14,671 nt of DNA from Wenzhouxiangellaceae bacterium (GTDB lineage Bacteria; Pseudomonadota; Gammaproteobacteria; Xanthomonadales; Wenzhouxiangellaceae), in NCBI GenBank assembly GCA_023258355.1, contig JALQZL010000029.1:1-14671 (forward strand), written 5' to 3'. The position numbers and the translations under genes were made by a program. Of the stretch, positions 1 to 7,762 are shown piece after piece. The notes below the pieces were generated by a model. That model made no database searches. It worked only from the letters and a program-made list of their open reading frames with translations, and had not been told where the DNA came from. The number at the start of each line of letters is the position of its first letter. Position 1 is the first letter of the stretch.

Positions 1-2196
1 GGTGAGGGCCCTGTGATTGCTTGGATGGGCTACTCAGTGCATGGAAACGAGGCGTCTGCGGCGTCTGCGGCAGTACAAACCGCCTTTTATTTGGCTGCAT
101 CCGAAGATGAGACGGTCAAGACATGGTTCGATTCCATGGTCATTGTGATGGAGCCTGTGCTGAATCCAGATGGGTTGGATCGTTTCGCACATTGGGTGAA
201 CATGCATCGTGGCCAGCATCCATCGAGTGATCCTAATGATCGGGAGCACAATGAAGTTTGGCCGAATGGCCGAACCAATTATTATTGGTTTGATTTGAAT
301 CGTGACTGGATGCCTTTGGTTCACCCAGAATCAAGGGCTCGGATGGCTCAGTACTATGCCTGGCAGCCACATGTCGTGACCGACTTCCATGAGATGGGCC
401 GCAATTCGACTTACTTCTTTCAGCCGGGCGTCCCTAATCGGAATAACCCATTGACACCTGCCGAGGTCTTTGAACTGACGGGTGAAATCGCGACTTATCA
501 TGCCAAAGCAATGGATGCGGCATCGCAGCCTTATTACACAAAAGAATCTTTTGATGATTATTACGTGGGGAAAGGCTCGACCTATCCCGATATGACAGGT
601 GGCGTAGGCATCTTATTCGAGCAAGGCTCCTCGCGCGGGCATATCCAAGCAACAGACTTTGGTGATCGGACGTTTGCTGATGCCATCACCAACCAAGTCA
701 TCACCAGTCTCTCTTCCCTCGCTGCTGCCGCTGCGAATGCTGATGCGCTCAAATCCTATCAGCAACGATTTTTCACAGAAGCAAGACGAATGGCCCGTGA
801 AGATCGTTATGCTGGCTGGGTGATCAGTGATGGCGGGGACCCCGCCAAAGCCCGTGTCTTGTTAGACCGTTTAATGCATCACCAGATAGCTATTTATGCA
901 GCCGCAGAGCCTGTCACTATCGATGGTGTTGCCTATTCGGCAGACGCCAGTTGGGTGATTCCGGCGGATCAAGACCAATACCGTCTGCTGCGGTCACTAT
1001 TTGATCCAGTGACTGATTTATCCATGGAGACCTTTTATGACGTCTCTACCTGGCCACTCGGCCTGTCCTACGGCCTGCCAGCGGAGAAGGTTCGACGTTT
1101 GCCTAAGCAAGGTCAGTTGCTCACCGATGTGCCAAGCATGGCGACCAGTCGCATTGATACAGAAGCAGTTGCTTGGTTAGTGCCGTGGAACCAACATCAT
1201 GCCTCTGGTCTGCTGGCTGGGCTGATGGCCCAAGGCTATCGTGTGCAAGCGACTGAAGATCCGATGACTGTTGACGGGCAAACCTTTGTCCGTGGCTCAT
1301 TGATCATCCATCCTGGTATTCAGCCAGGTCACCTAGCGCATGTTGGCTCAGCCATTCAAGCGCTGGTGGCATCGCATCCAGTCAATGTCATTTCCCTCAG
1401 TAGCGGCTTGGCTGACAATGGCCCAGACATCGGTTCGCCGTCAGTTCCAGTCCTCAAGCCGATACGACCAGCGGTGCTGGTAGGCGAAGGAATCAATGCC
1501 TACAACGCTGGCTACATTTGGTATTGGTTTGATCATCACTTAAAGCAACCCATCACGAAAATTGACACAGGTCAGCTGTCACAGGTCGATTGGTCTGACT
1601 ACACCCATATCATTTTGCCTGAAGGTGCCTACCAACGATTTGGGGAAGCTTTTGCCAGCAGTCTTAAGACATTTGTTCGCAGCGGTGGTGTTGTAATCGC
1701 CAATCGACGGGCGTCAGAGTGGATCGAGAGTGTAGACCTTGGTTGGGACTGGCAAGAGACAGAAAAATCCACGGAGCCAACCACAGAGCGAAGACCTTAT
1801 GAAGCGTACTCTTTGGACTTTGCGCGTGAGGTGATTGGTGGAAGTGCTTTGGCTGTGACCTTGGACATCACTCATCCCCTCGGATATGGCTATCAAGATG
1901 CCAATCTCACGACATTCCGACGCGGTGCGCATGTGCTTAAAGCGGACACCAATCACTATACACGTGCGGGTGTTTATCAAGATCCCGTGCTGCAGTCTGG
2001 TTACCTAGGCGAGAGCAACAAGGCTAAGTTAGCAGGGACACCTGCGCTGGTGGCGACCCGTCATGGACAAGGGGTAGTGGTGCGGATGGCAGATGATTAT
2101 TTATTCAGGGGCTATTGGTTGGGGACAGAGCGGGTATTTGCAAACGCTGTTTTCTTCAGCCAGTTGATTGGGACGACTCGCCTCCCGTCTGAGTAG
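1..2196 (+). CDS. M14-family zinc carboxypeptidase, 5'-truncated by window edge
   Basis: The frame is open from base 1, so the true start lies upstream and any signal peptide cannot be seen. The visible part is about 731 residues. M14 zinc-site signatures appear in order: HGNE (bases 40-51, the H-x-x-E zinc pair), NPDG (163-174), an NRDW segment (about 298-309) in the substrate-binding Asn-Arg position, FHEMG with the third zinc-ligand His (388-390), and FEQGSSRG (616-639), whose Glu at 619-621 fits the catalytic base. The peptidase domain is thus complete on its 3' side. After about base 1440 comes a second domain (AVLVGEGINAYNAGY, then THIILPEG) resembling the class-I glutamine-amidotransferase-like extension of large M14 proteins; I see no obvious catalytic Cys there. 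It probably hydrolyses peptides or peptide-like amides outside the cytoplasm, but the substrate is unknown. It converges on fnr and overlaps its 3' end by 41 bases. Confidence 0.88.
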   Translation, partial: GEGPVIAWMGYSVHGNEASAASAAVQTAFYLAASEDETVKTWFDSMVIVMEPVLNPDGLDRFAHWVNMHRGQHPSSDPNDREHNEVWPNGRTNYYWFDLNRDWMPLVHPESRARMAQYYAWQPHVVTDFHEMGRNSTYFFQPGVPNRNNPLTPAEVFELTGEIATYHAKAMDAASQPYYTKESFDDYYVGKGSTYPDMTGGVGILFEQGSSRGHIQATDFGDRTFADAITNQVITSLSSLAAAAANADALKSYQQRFFTEARRMAREDRYAGWVISDGGDPAKARVLLDRLMHHQIAIYAAAEPVTIDGVAYSADASWVIPADQDQYRLLRSLFDPVTDLSMETFYDVSTWPLGLSYGLPAEKVRRLPKQGQLLTDVPSMATSRIDTEAVAWLVPWNQHHASGLLAGLMAQGYRVQATEDPMTVDGQTFVRGSLIIHPGIQPGHLAHVGSAIQALVASHPVNVISLSSGLADNGPDIGSPSVPVLKPIRPAVLVGEGINAYNAGYIWYWFDHHLKQPITKIDTGQLSQVDWSDYTHIILPEGAYQRFGEAFASSLKTFVRSGGVVIANRRASEWIESVDLGWDWQETEKSTEPTTERRPYEAYSLDFAREVIGGSALAVTLDITHPLGYGYQDANLTTFRRGAHVLKADTNHYTRAGVYQDPVLQSGYLGESNKAKLAGTPALVATRHGQGVVVRMADDYLFRGYWLGTERVFANAVFFSQLIGTTRLPSE

Positions 2197-2947
2197 ATGC
2201 ATTCAGGCCAGGCATTGCGATCGACTCCAATGCCTGGCGATTGAGAATCCGAATCTGTTTGCCATGGACCTCAATGATATCGTTCCGCTGAAATTTCGAT
2301 AGAGTTCTGGACACTGTTTCAATGGTAATGCCGAGATAATTCGCGATATCACGCCGGTCCATGCTCAACTTGAACTGATCTGGATTTTGTCGACGTCTAG
2401 CGAGTCGTCTTGATAGGCTCAAGAGAAAGAGTGCTACCCGAGTCTGGGCATCTAGTCTGCCAACCACAAGTAATAGTTCGCGCGTCTCAACCATCTCCTC
2501 AGAGAGCAGCCGAATCATGACCTCATTGAGCTTGGGACTATCTCTGAGCATCTTAAGAAAATCAGGGAGCGGAATGTCGCATGTTTGACTGTCTTCCAGT
2601 GCCACGGCGAAACTCGGATGGGTTTCTGTGGCCAGGGCATCCAGTCCGATCACCTCACCAGGCAAAAAGAAGCCAGAGACGACCTCTTCGCCATCGGGTG
2701 AAATTTGATAGGACTTGATTGATCCAGAGCGCACCACCCGCACATTTTTCATGCTTTGGCCTGCATGAAATAAATGGGCATCCCGTTTTACAGACTGATC
2801 TGGTTTGGTCGAAGATTCGAGGATGCCTAATTCATCAGCGGGGAGCTCATGTGTAAAGCACAGACTGAAAAGACTGCAGTCCTCGCAGTTTTTTTGATCT
2901 TTTTGAAGTCTCGGTATAGCGCTGGATGAGTCGCACTTGCCCTTCAC
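2156..2947 (-). CDS. fnr: FNR/Anr-type oxygen-sensing transcription regulator
   Basis: Crp/Fnr-family regulator of 263 residues with an oxygen-labile [4Fe-4S] cluster. From the GTG start at 2947 the cluster cysteines are C21, C24, C30 and C123, each exactly one residue from E. coli FNR C20, C23, C29 and C122. The recognition helix has E210, S213 and R214 (IETVSR), again offset by one, which predicts binding to TTGAT-N4-ATCAA. The cyclic-nucleotide-like beta-roll (about 50-130) includes RSGSIKSY and HPSFA; a dimerisation helix (about 135-165) and winged helix (about 195-238) follow. The frame stays open to a TTG at 3046 (296 residues), but I reject that start: the GTG has GAAAGG 7 bases upstream, a promoter lies between the two, and the numbering fits FNR only from the GTG. 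The last residues form an extra tail compared with E. coli FNR and overlap the carboxypeptidase gene antisense. It likely activates the adjacent cco operon. Confidence 0.93.
   Translation of the reverse strand: MKGKCDSSSAIPRLQKDQKNCEDCSLFSLCFTHELPADELGILESSTKPDQSVKRDAHLFHAGQSMKNVRVVRSGSIKSYQISPDGEEVVSGFFLPGEVIGLDALATETHPSFAVALEDSQTCDIPLPDFLKMLRDSPKLNEVMIRLLSEEMVETRELLLVVGRLDAQTRVALFLLSLSRRLARRRQNPDQFKLSMDRRDIANYLGITIETVSRTLSKFQRNDIIEVHGKQIRILNRQALESIAMPGLNASTQTGGESSQSTG
2207..2238. repeat. Perfect 11-bp inverted repeat (hairpin) at the convergent gene ends
   Basis: GCCAGGCATTG (2207-2217) and CAATGCCTGGC (2228-2238) are exact reverse complements around a 10-base loop. It begins 10 bases after the carboxypeptidase stop and lies inside the last codons of fnr. 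Neither side has a T-run, so it is not a standard intrinsic terminator. It may act as a bidirectional transcript-end hairpin. Confidence 0.6.
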
Positions 2948-2954
2948 GATTTTG

Positions 2955-2960
2955 CCTTTC
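2955..2960 (-). promoter_or_regulatory. Ribosome binding site deciding the fnr GTG start
   Basis: GAAAGG on the minus strand, 7 bases before the GTG at 2947-2945. It supports this start over the upstream TTG at 3046. Confidence 0.6.
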
Positions 2961-2982
2961 TGCGTTACTTTATTACATGAAA

Positions 2983-3013
2983 AGTATAGCAGGTGATTTC
3001 CGTGGTCGGTCAA
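2983..3013 (-). promoter_or_regulatory. Predicted sigma70 promoter of fnr (extended -10)
   Basis: On the minus strand, TTGACC (3013-3008) is followed 19 bases later by TGC-TATACT (-10 at 2988-2983). TGn before the hexamer is an extended -10 motif, which compensates for the long spacer. The predicted transcription start is near 2976, giving a leader of about 28 bases before the GTG. The promoter lies in the gap after the HemN-like gene, so fnr can be expressed independently of the upstream operon. No FNR box is visible next to it. Confidence 0.55.
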
Positions 3014-3042
3014 GCGTTTCTGATACTTGAAAGTAAGTTGGG

Positions 3043-4296
3043 TCAATGCACTCCGATGGGTTTTGCAAACATAGCGGCCATGATGGAAAGATGACCCAAG
3101 CCCTCATCAGTGACGCTTAAATGCTTTTCATTGCCTTCCAAGAGACCCGATGCCCTCATTCTCTCTAGTTGTCTGTACTCTTCTGGAAAATGATGCTTGA
3201 AGCAAACCCCAAAGCGCTGCTGAATGCCATCAACTGATAATTGATAACGACAAACCATTTCTGAAATGATGGCTTGACGCATCACATCATCTCTATGAAG
3301 TGTCATGCCACGTGCAATGGGGAACTGTGTGTTGTGTATTGCTTGGAGATAAGTGCTTGGATCAGTGTCATTCGTGGCAATGTAATCACTAACCAGGCTG
3401 ATGGCGCCAAGCCCAATGCCTAGCTGATCTAATCGGGGTAACGTTAGGTAGCCATCCACCCCTAAATCTAACTGGGACTCCAGAAAAGCTTGCGCAAGAG
3501 GACAAGATGATCTGGCAAAGAGGCCTGAGCCAATGGCATGGTATTTATTTTGTTCTAGTTCAGCCCAAAGGCTTGATCTATCGGTGTGGTCTTTGAGGAC
3601 ATTGTGATAGAGACCTGTTTTGCTGTTCATCGATTCAAAGCTGATGCGGTCTGCGTCTAGCCAGATAAATTGCCGTAAAGCCTCTGTCAGCTGCTCACCA
3701 GTCATAGAATCAGGATACTGGGTATCAAGACTGATCCCAATGCTTGTGCCTCTCATGCGTTGGTCATTTATCCACTGAGCATCACAAGAGATAGCCCGAT
3801 CGATGGACGTTCGGTAGTCAATGTGTAGTTGTGAGAAAGGCTTTGCATGATCAATGATGTCTGTGCGCGCAAGACCCAATGGGACATGAATGAACAACTT
3901 CGCATCCTTAGCCACGTTGAAATGGGCATCTATCCGGTTGATCAGATGGCGAATCAGCATCTGGATGGGTCGATGGGTGTTGATATGAACATGCAGTTCA
4001 CGCAACTGACGATCAGGATCAAAATGAGTTGCTAACCACTTCATTTGATCAATCATGGGCAGTGCCCATTTTTGATAAGAAAGGCCTGTTTCCTCCTCAT
4101 CAGGCACATGTATTGCAATCATCAGATCATTGGGAATCGGCAGTTGGTTCGATGCTCTAATAGCCTCAACAAATGCTTTGTCAGTATGGGTAGCAGTCAC
4201 TTGTTTTAGTCTTTGTGCGACTGAAACTGACAATCCATCCTGCACAATAGGCACTGTACTGGCTTGGCTCGTTTTTGGATGACGCCAGGTATTCAT
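3043..4296 (-). CDS. HemN-like protein lacking the radical-SAM cysteines (probable pseudoenzyme)
   Basis: This gene occupies the usual hemN position between the cco cluster and fnr/anr. Its second half aligns by eye with oxygen-independent coproporphyrinogen III oxidase: AIGSGLFAR (HemN IGMDHFAR), DGYLTLPRLDQLGIGLGAIS (HemN QGYTTQGDTDLLGMGVSAIS), RGMTLHRDDVMRQAII (HemN RGIALTRDDCIRRDVI) and the C-terminal HemN winged-helix region. The catalytic half is degenerate. Where HemN has HIPFCxxxCxxC this protein reads HVPDEEETGLSY, and GGGTP is replaced by HINTHRP. Its only cysteines (180, 274, 358 and 374, counted from an ATG at 4323) do not form the motif. The other two frames at that site do not restore it, so a frameshift is unlikely. 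The 417-residue frame has no stop. I prefer the ATG at 4296 because an FNR box at 4332-4345 would start transcription near 4297; the ATG at 4323 (426 residues) is the alternative. It cannot perform HemN radical-SAM chemistry as known. Its role is unknown. Confidence 0.85.
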   Translation of the reverse strand: MNTWRHPKTSQASTVPIVQDGLSVSVAQRLKQVTATHTDKAFVEAIRASNQLPIPNDLMIAIHVPDEEETGLSYQKWALPMIDQMKWLATHFDPDRQLRELHVHINTHRPIQMLIRHLINRIDAHFNVAKDAKLFIHVPLGLARTDIIDHAKPFSQLHIDYRTSIDRAISCDAQWINDQRMRGTSIGISLDTQYPDSMTGEQLTEALRQFIWLDADRISFESMNSKTGLYHNVLKDHTDRSSLWAELEQNKYHAIGSGLFARSSCPLAQAFLESQLDLGVDGYLTLPRLDQLGIGLGAISLVSDYIATNDTDPSTYLQAIHNTQFPIARGMTLHRDDVMRQAIISEMVCRYQLSVDGIQQRFGVCFKHHFPEEYRQLERMRASGLLEGNEKHLSVTDEGLGHLSIMAAMFAKPIGVH

Positions 4297-4331
4297 AATC
4301 AATAGCCTAGTCCTGTTGATCATTGGCTTAA

Positions 4332-4345
4332 TTGATGAAGATCAA
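4332..4345 (-). promoter_or_regulatory. Perfect FNR/Anr box upstream of the HemN-like gene
   Basis: TTGATGAAGATCAA matches the FNR consensus TTGAT-N4-ATCAA at all ten defined positions. It lies in the 43-base gap between the TauE/SafE-like stop and the HemN-like gene. A class II arrangement (centre at -41.5) would put the transcription start near 4297, with TAGGCT (4309-4304) as a weak -10. That is immediately before the ATG at 4296, so the transcript would be nearly leaderless. Confidence 0.75.
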
Positions 4346-4366
4346 ATAGCCCTTTGGATCAGTTAT

Positions 4367-5083
4367 TTACCTCGGTGATACACAGTCTGCTAGGAAATGC
4401 ATCCATGGATGATCAATGAGTTGAACAAGCATGGGGCCAAAGGCCACCAATAACCCTGCCACTAACATCACAGATGCGGCTAACCATCTCAGTCCATGTT
4501 GATTTGTGATGGATCGAAAACGCAATGCAATCATCCCGGTACCAAGGAGTGCGGGGGTGGTGCCTAGTCCAAAGGCCAATATCATGGCACTGGTGGCTGC
4601 TGGGTCTGCTAGCAAGACAGCACTGGCGATCATGGTGTAGAGCAAACCACACGGCAACAAACCCCAAAGCATGCCCAAGCCAATGGCTTGATCAAATTGA
4701 GTGACTGGCAAAAGTTTCTGGAACATGGGCGTGAGCTTTCTTGTTAAGGGCGCCATTAATTCGCCAATGTGGTCCTTGAAGCGACCAGGCATGGCAATGT
4801 ACAACGCCATTGAGATGATCATGACGCCCAACCCTCCTCGCATGATGGCGCCGCTTGCTTCTGGCATGAATTGCCCTGGGAGCAGTCCGATTAAAGTAGC
4901 GAGCAGGCCAATGATCATGTAGCTACTGATGCGCCCACCATGGAACCCAAGCGCAAAGCCGACTTGCCGATTAGGAATCTGAGAATGCAGGAGCCCTGCA
5001 ATACCACCACACATGCCCAAGCAATGGGTAGAGCCAAAAAGGCCAGCAATCAGTCCAGTGATAAAAGCCGTCTCAGGATTCAT
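4367..5083 (-). CDS. TauE/SafE (DsbD-like) membrane protein of the cco cluster
   Basis: Polytopic membrane protein of 238 residues, of the type commonly annotated as a sulfite exporter TauE/SafE-family protein next to ccoS. It has GSTHCLGMCGG near the N-terminus (residues 17-27) and WGLLPCGLLYTMI in the middle (about 140-152), a pair of Cys-containing helices reminiscent of the DsbD/CcdA transmembrane fold. About six hydrophobic segments are visible. Its linkage to ccoI and ccoS suggests a part in copper handling or oxidase assembly rather than sulfite export (inference). The ATG at 5083 is preferred: it overlaps the ccoS end by 11 bases and places the GSTHCLGMCGG helix right at the N-terminus as in relatives. 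An ATG at 5113 would add ten polar residues. It is the last gene of the compact operon. Confidence 0.85.
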   Translation of the reverse strand: MNPETAFITGLIAGLFGSTHCLGMCGGIAGLLHSQIPNRQVGFALGFHGGRISSYMIIGLLATLIGLLPGQFMPEASGAIMRGGLGVMIISMALYIAMPGRFKDHIGELMAPLTRKLTPMFQKLLPVTQFDQAIGLGMLWGLLPCGLLYTMIASAVLLADPAATSAMILAFGLGTTPALLGTGMIALRFRSITNQHGLRWLAASVMLVAGLLVAFGPMLVQLIDHPWMHFLADCVSPR

Positions 5084-5243
5084 GGTCTGTCGGTTCCGAT
5101 GAGGGTGGATCATCGTCTAAGACATCCAAGGCAGGCGTATCTAAGTCATCAAACTGACCATTTTTGACCGCCCAAAAAAAGAACACCAGAGCCAAAAGCA
5201 TCAAGACAATCGATAAGGGAATAAGCACATAAATGATGCTCAT
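5073..5243 (-). CDS. ccoS: CcoS, cbb3 oxidase maturation protein
   Basis: Small protein of 56 residues with one N-terminal membrane helix (about 4-26) followed by the family signature FFWAVKNGQFDDLDTPA (about 22-38) and an acidic tail. CcoS is needed to obtain active cbb3 oxidase with its cofactors in organisms where it has been studied. Its ATG (5243-5241) overlaps the ccoI stop in an ATGA arrangement, and its own TGA (5075-5073) lies 11 bases into the TauE/SafE-like gene. Confidence 0.93.
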   Translation of the reverse strand: MSIIYVLIPLSIVLMLLALVFFFWAVKNGQFDDLDTPALDVLDDDPPSSEPTDHES

Positions 5244-7762
5244 ACAGACCTCGCAGGCGGCGCTGGGTCAAGCTGTGGACGCTTGAGTGATTGACTCGCT
5301 AGATCCGTATGCTGCCCATCGGGGATCATGCTACCCACAGCCTGATTGTTGGTGATTTTAGTCCCTGCCCGACGACCATTTAAAACAACCAAGAGACTCG
5401 ATGCAGACATGCCAATGGCTGCTGCCCAAGGGGGCACAAGACCCATAGCAGCCATTGGAAACGCCAGAGCATTATAGGTAATGGCCCAAATGAGATTTTG
5501 TCGGATGATGCGTTTTACTCTAGGGGCAAGCAAGAAGGCCTGGTGAACATGACTCAGGCTAGCGCCCGTCATCACGATATCAGCTTGAGTTCTCGCAATA
5601 TCAGCACCCTCAGCTAGGCTCATCGACACGTCTGCGCCAGCCAAAACAGGTGCATCATTGATCCCGTCACCAATCATCACCACGCGTCCACCTTCATTTT
5701 GAAGCTTTCTCATCAGATCAACTTTGTCTTGAGGAGAGCATTGGCTGGCATACCGAGTGATGCCCAAATCCTTAGCGACTTTCTCTACCGCTGCCGGCTG
5801 ATCGCCTGAGGCTAGCCAAAGCACAAGGCCATTGTCTTTTAGGCCCTCGATTAATGCCTGTGCGCCTTGCCGAAGTGGATTGTCTAATTCAAACCAAGCC
5901 AAGACCCCTTGCTTGTCCGCCAAAGCCACCCAGGCCCCTTCATCTGGCGCTTGGATAGCTTGACCTATCTGATGCATAACAAACGAAGCCTTGCCCAAAA
6001 AGTGTGGCACCCCGTCAATCACGCCCATGACACCTTCATGGGCTATTTCTTGAGCGTCAGTGATCTCTCCGCCATCATCCATTGATGAGAAAGCAGAAGC
6101 CACTGGGTGCCGACTAATTCTCTCCAAGCGCCCAGCCCACTGTTCTAACCGCACATCACTCACCGCTTGGCCATAGGGATCGCGTATTTGCACCACTGCC
6201 ATTTGGGATTGGGTGAGTGTCCCCGTTTTATCAAGGACAACATGCGTGATGCTGGATAAGCCCTCTAGGGCATCAGGTCGATTGATCAAAAGTCCAAGGC
6301 GCCCAAAGCCGCGAGCGGCCGCCGCCAAGGCAACGGGTGTTCCGAGCGCCAGTGCACAAGGACATGAGACAACCAACACTGACAGCATGATGGGCAAAGT
6401 CTGTGTGGGTTCAATCATCCACCAGACAGCACCGACGCATAGGGACCCAATTAAGACAAACGCAATGAACCAACCAGCCACTTGATCTGCCATCTGTGCT
6501 GTTCGTGGCTTAAATTGTCTCGTGCGATCCAGTAGCCGAATCACATCGGACAAGGCCGTCTGTTGGCCCATTTTCTGAATTTCAATAACTAACTGGCCAC
6601 GTGTGAGTTGTGTGCCTGCCAGCACCTCATCACCCACGCCTCGTTCTCGTGGTTTGGCCTCCCCAGAGAGCAGTGCTTCATTAATAGAGGCTTGCCCCTC
6701 TACCACTCGCCCATCCGCAGGAATGGTCTCGCCCAATCCAACTTGGATGTGGTCTCCCACAGCCAGCTCAATGAGTCCCACTTGCTCAACACGCCTGCCT
6801 GTCAGCCGACTGACTTGATTGGGTAAAGAGCGAGCCAGTGCCGAGTGAAGCTGACCCGCATCTTGTCTGGCGACCATGACCGCATAGCGGCCAAGAAGGA
6901 GGAAGAAGATAAACATGACCACAGAATCAAAGTAGGTTTCACCATGACCAAATAGTGTGATCCCAATGCTGGCACTTAAAGCAATCAAGATGGCCAGACT
7001 GACAGGCACATCCATGCCGAGACGGCCATGTTTCATTGTCTTCCAAGCAGACTGATAAAAGCCTTGACCGGCATAGAGGGCGACTGGCACGGCCACAAGC
7101 ATGCTGACAAGCTGAAAAAACCGTGCGGTTTGGGGATCCAAATCTTGGAAGGCGCCGATATAACCAGCGAGCGCATAGCTCATGACCTGCATCATGCCAA
7201 GGCCAGCCACCACCATCCGCTTGAGCATGCTCCGCCGTTCCAATTGATTTCGACGAATGCTGGCATCGGGGCTATCTAGGTGAGGTGTATAGCCCAATGT
7301 GGCTAATTGGTGAGCAATGTCACTGAGTTGCGTCTTGCTTTGATTCCAGATAATGGTGGCGCGACCATCTGCGGTGTCTACACTCACATCGTGAACACCC
7401 TCGAGCAACTTAGTAAAGCGTTGAATCAACCAAGCGCAGGCTGAGCAGTGGATATTCTCCAGCACCAAATGAATGGTCGATAGGCCATCACAATCGGTAT
7501 TGGCATGGTGTGACAAGACCGCATCGCGATCCCAAGCAACATAGTCATGTCGACCAACGGAATCGGACTGGGGACGCTTGGGTAAGCCATCCCTAAAGTC
7601 ATAGTAGCGATCAAGGCCTGAGTCATGAATGATTGAGGCAACCATTTGACAGCCGGCACAACACATGGGACGTTCCTCGCCTTGAATAAGCGCAGACAAG
7701 TTGACGTTCGAGGGAATAGCTTCTCCACAATGCCAGCAATGATCATGCGCTTCGTTTGTCAT
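5240..7762 (-). CDS. ccoI: CcoI (FixI), copper-transporting P1B-type ATPase
   Basis: Copper-exporting P-type ATPase of 840 residues that supplies copper for the cbb3 oxidase. Domains in order: an N-terminal Cys-rich metal-binding region (C9, C12, then C34, C35, C38); a heavy-metal-associated domain with CSAC (106-109); transmembrane helices from about 180; an actuator loop with LLSGEA (364-369); the metal-channel CPC motif (467-469); DKTGT with phosphorylated Asp 511; an SRHP motif in the nucleotide-binding domain; and MIGDGINDAP. All catalytic signatures are present, so it should be active. The frame extends upstream to 7828, but the ATG at 7762 overlaps the ccoH stop as ATGA and begins directly before the Cys-rich domain, so I chose it. 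It is coupled to ccoS by a second ATGA overlap. Confidence 0.96.
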   Translation of the reverse strand: MTNEAHDHCWHCGEAIPSNVNLSALIQGEERPMCCAGCQMVASIIHDSGLDRYYDFRDGLPKRPQSDSVGRHDYVAWDRDAVLSHHANTDCDGLSTIHLVLENIHCSACAWLIQRFTKLLEGVHDVSVDTADGRATIIWNQSKTQLSDIAHQLATLGYTPHLDSPDASIRRNQLERRSMLKRMVVAGLGMMQVMSYALAGYIGAFQDLDPQTARFFQLVSMLVAVPVALYAGQGFYQSAWKTMKHGRLGMDVPVSLAILIALSASIGITLFGHGETYFDSVVMFIFFLLLGRYAVMVARQDAGQLHSALARSLPNQVSRLTGRRVEQVGLIELAVGDHIQVGLGETIPADGRVVEGQASINEALLSGEAKPRERGVGDEVLAGTQLTRGQLVIEIQKMGQQTALSDVIRLLDRTRQFKPRTAQMADQVAGWFIAFVLIGSLCVGAVWWMIEPTQTLPIMLSVLVVSCPCALALGTPVALAAAARGFGRLGLLINRPDALEGLSSITHVVLDKTGTLTQSQMAVVQIRDPYGQAVSDVRLEQWAGRLERISRHPVASAFSSMDDGGEITDAQEIAHEGVMGVIDGVPHFLGKASFVMHQIGQAIQAPDEGAWVALADKQGVLAWFELDNPLRQGAQALIEGLKDNGLVLWLASGDQPAAVEKVAKDLGITRYASQCSPQDKVDLMRKLQNEGGRVVMIGDGINDAPVLAGADVSMSLAEGADIARTQADIVMTGASLSHVHQAFLLAPRVKRIIRQNLIWAITYNALAFPMAAMGLVPPWAAAIGMSASSLLVVLNGRRAGTKITNNQAVGSMIPDGQHTDLASQSLKRPQLDPAPPARSV

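Noticed and set aside
52..69. Tandem 9-base repeat GCGTCTGCG x2
   Set aside because: It encodes the Ala/Ser-rich helix after HGNE in the M14 domain, where relatives also have small residues; it is too short to call a real repeat element.
2886..2908. T-rich stretch that could look like a terminator
   Set aside because: It lies inside the fnr coding region (Lys/Gln codons before the cysteines) and has no preceding stem.
2948..3046. N-terminal extension of fnr from TTG at 3046
   Set aside because: It contains a promoter and breaks the match to FNR cysteine numbering; the GTG at 2947 has a ribosome binding site.
3847..4035. Plus-strand open frame inside the HemN-like gene, and many similar ones elsewhere
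   Set aside because: Antisense or out-of-frame shadows of conserved genes, without ribosome binding sites or recognisable protein features.
4081..4130. Frameshift or sequencing error explaining the missing HemN cysteines
   Set aside because: Reading the other two minus-strand frames across this site gives no CX3CX2C pattern, and HemN-like similarity continues downstream in the same frame.
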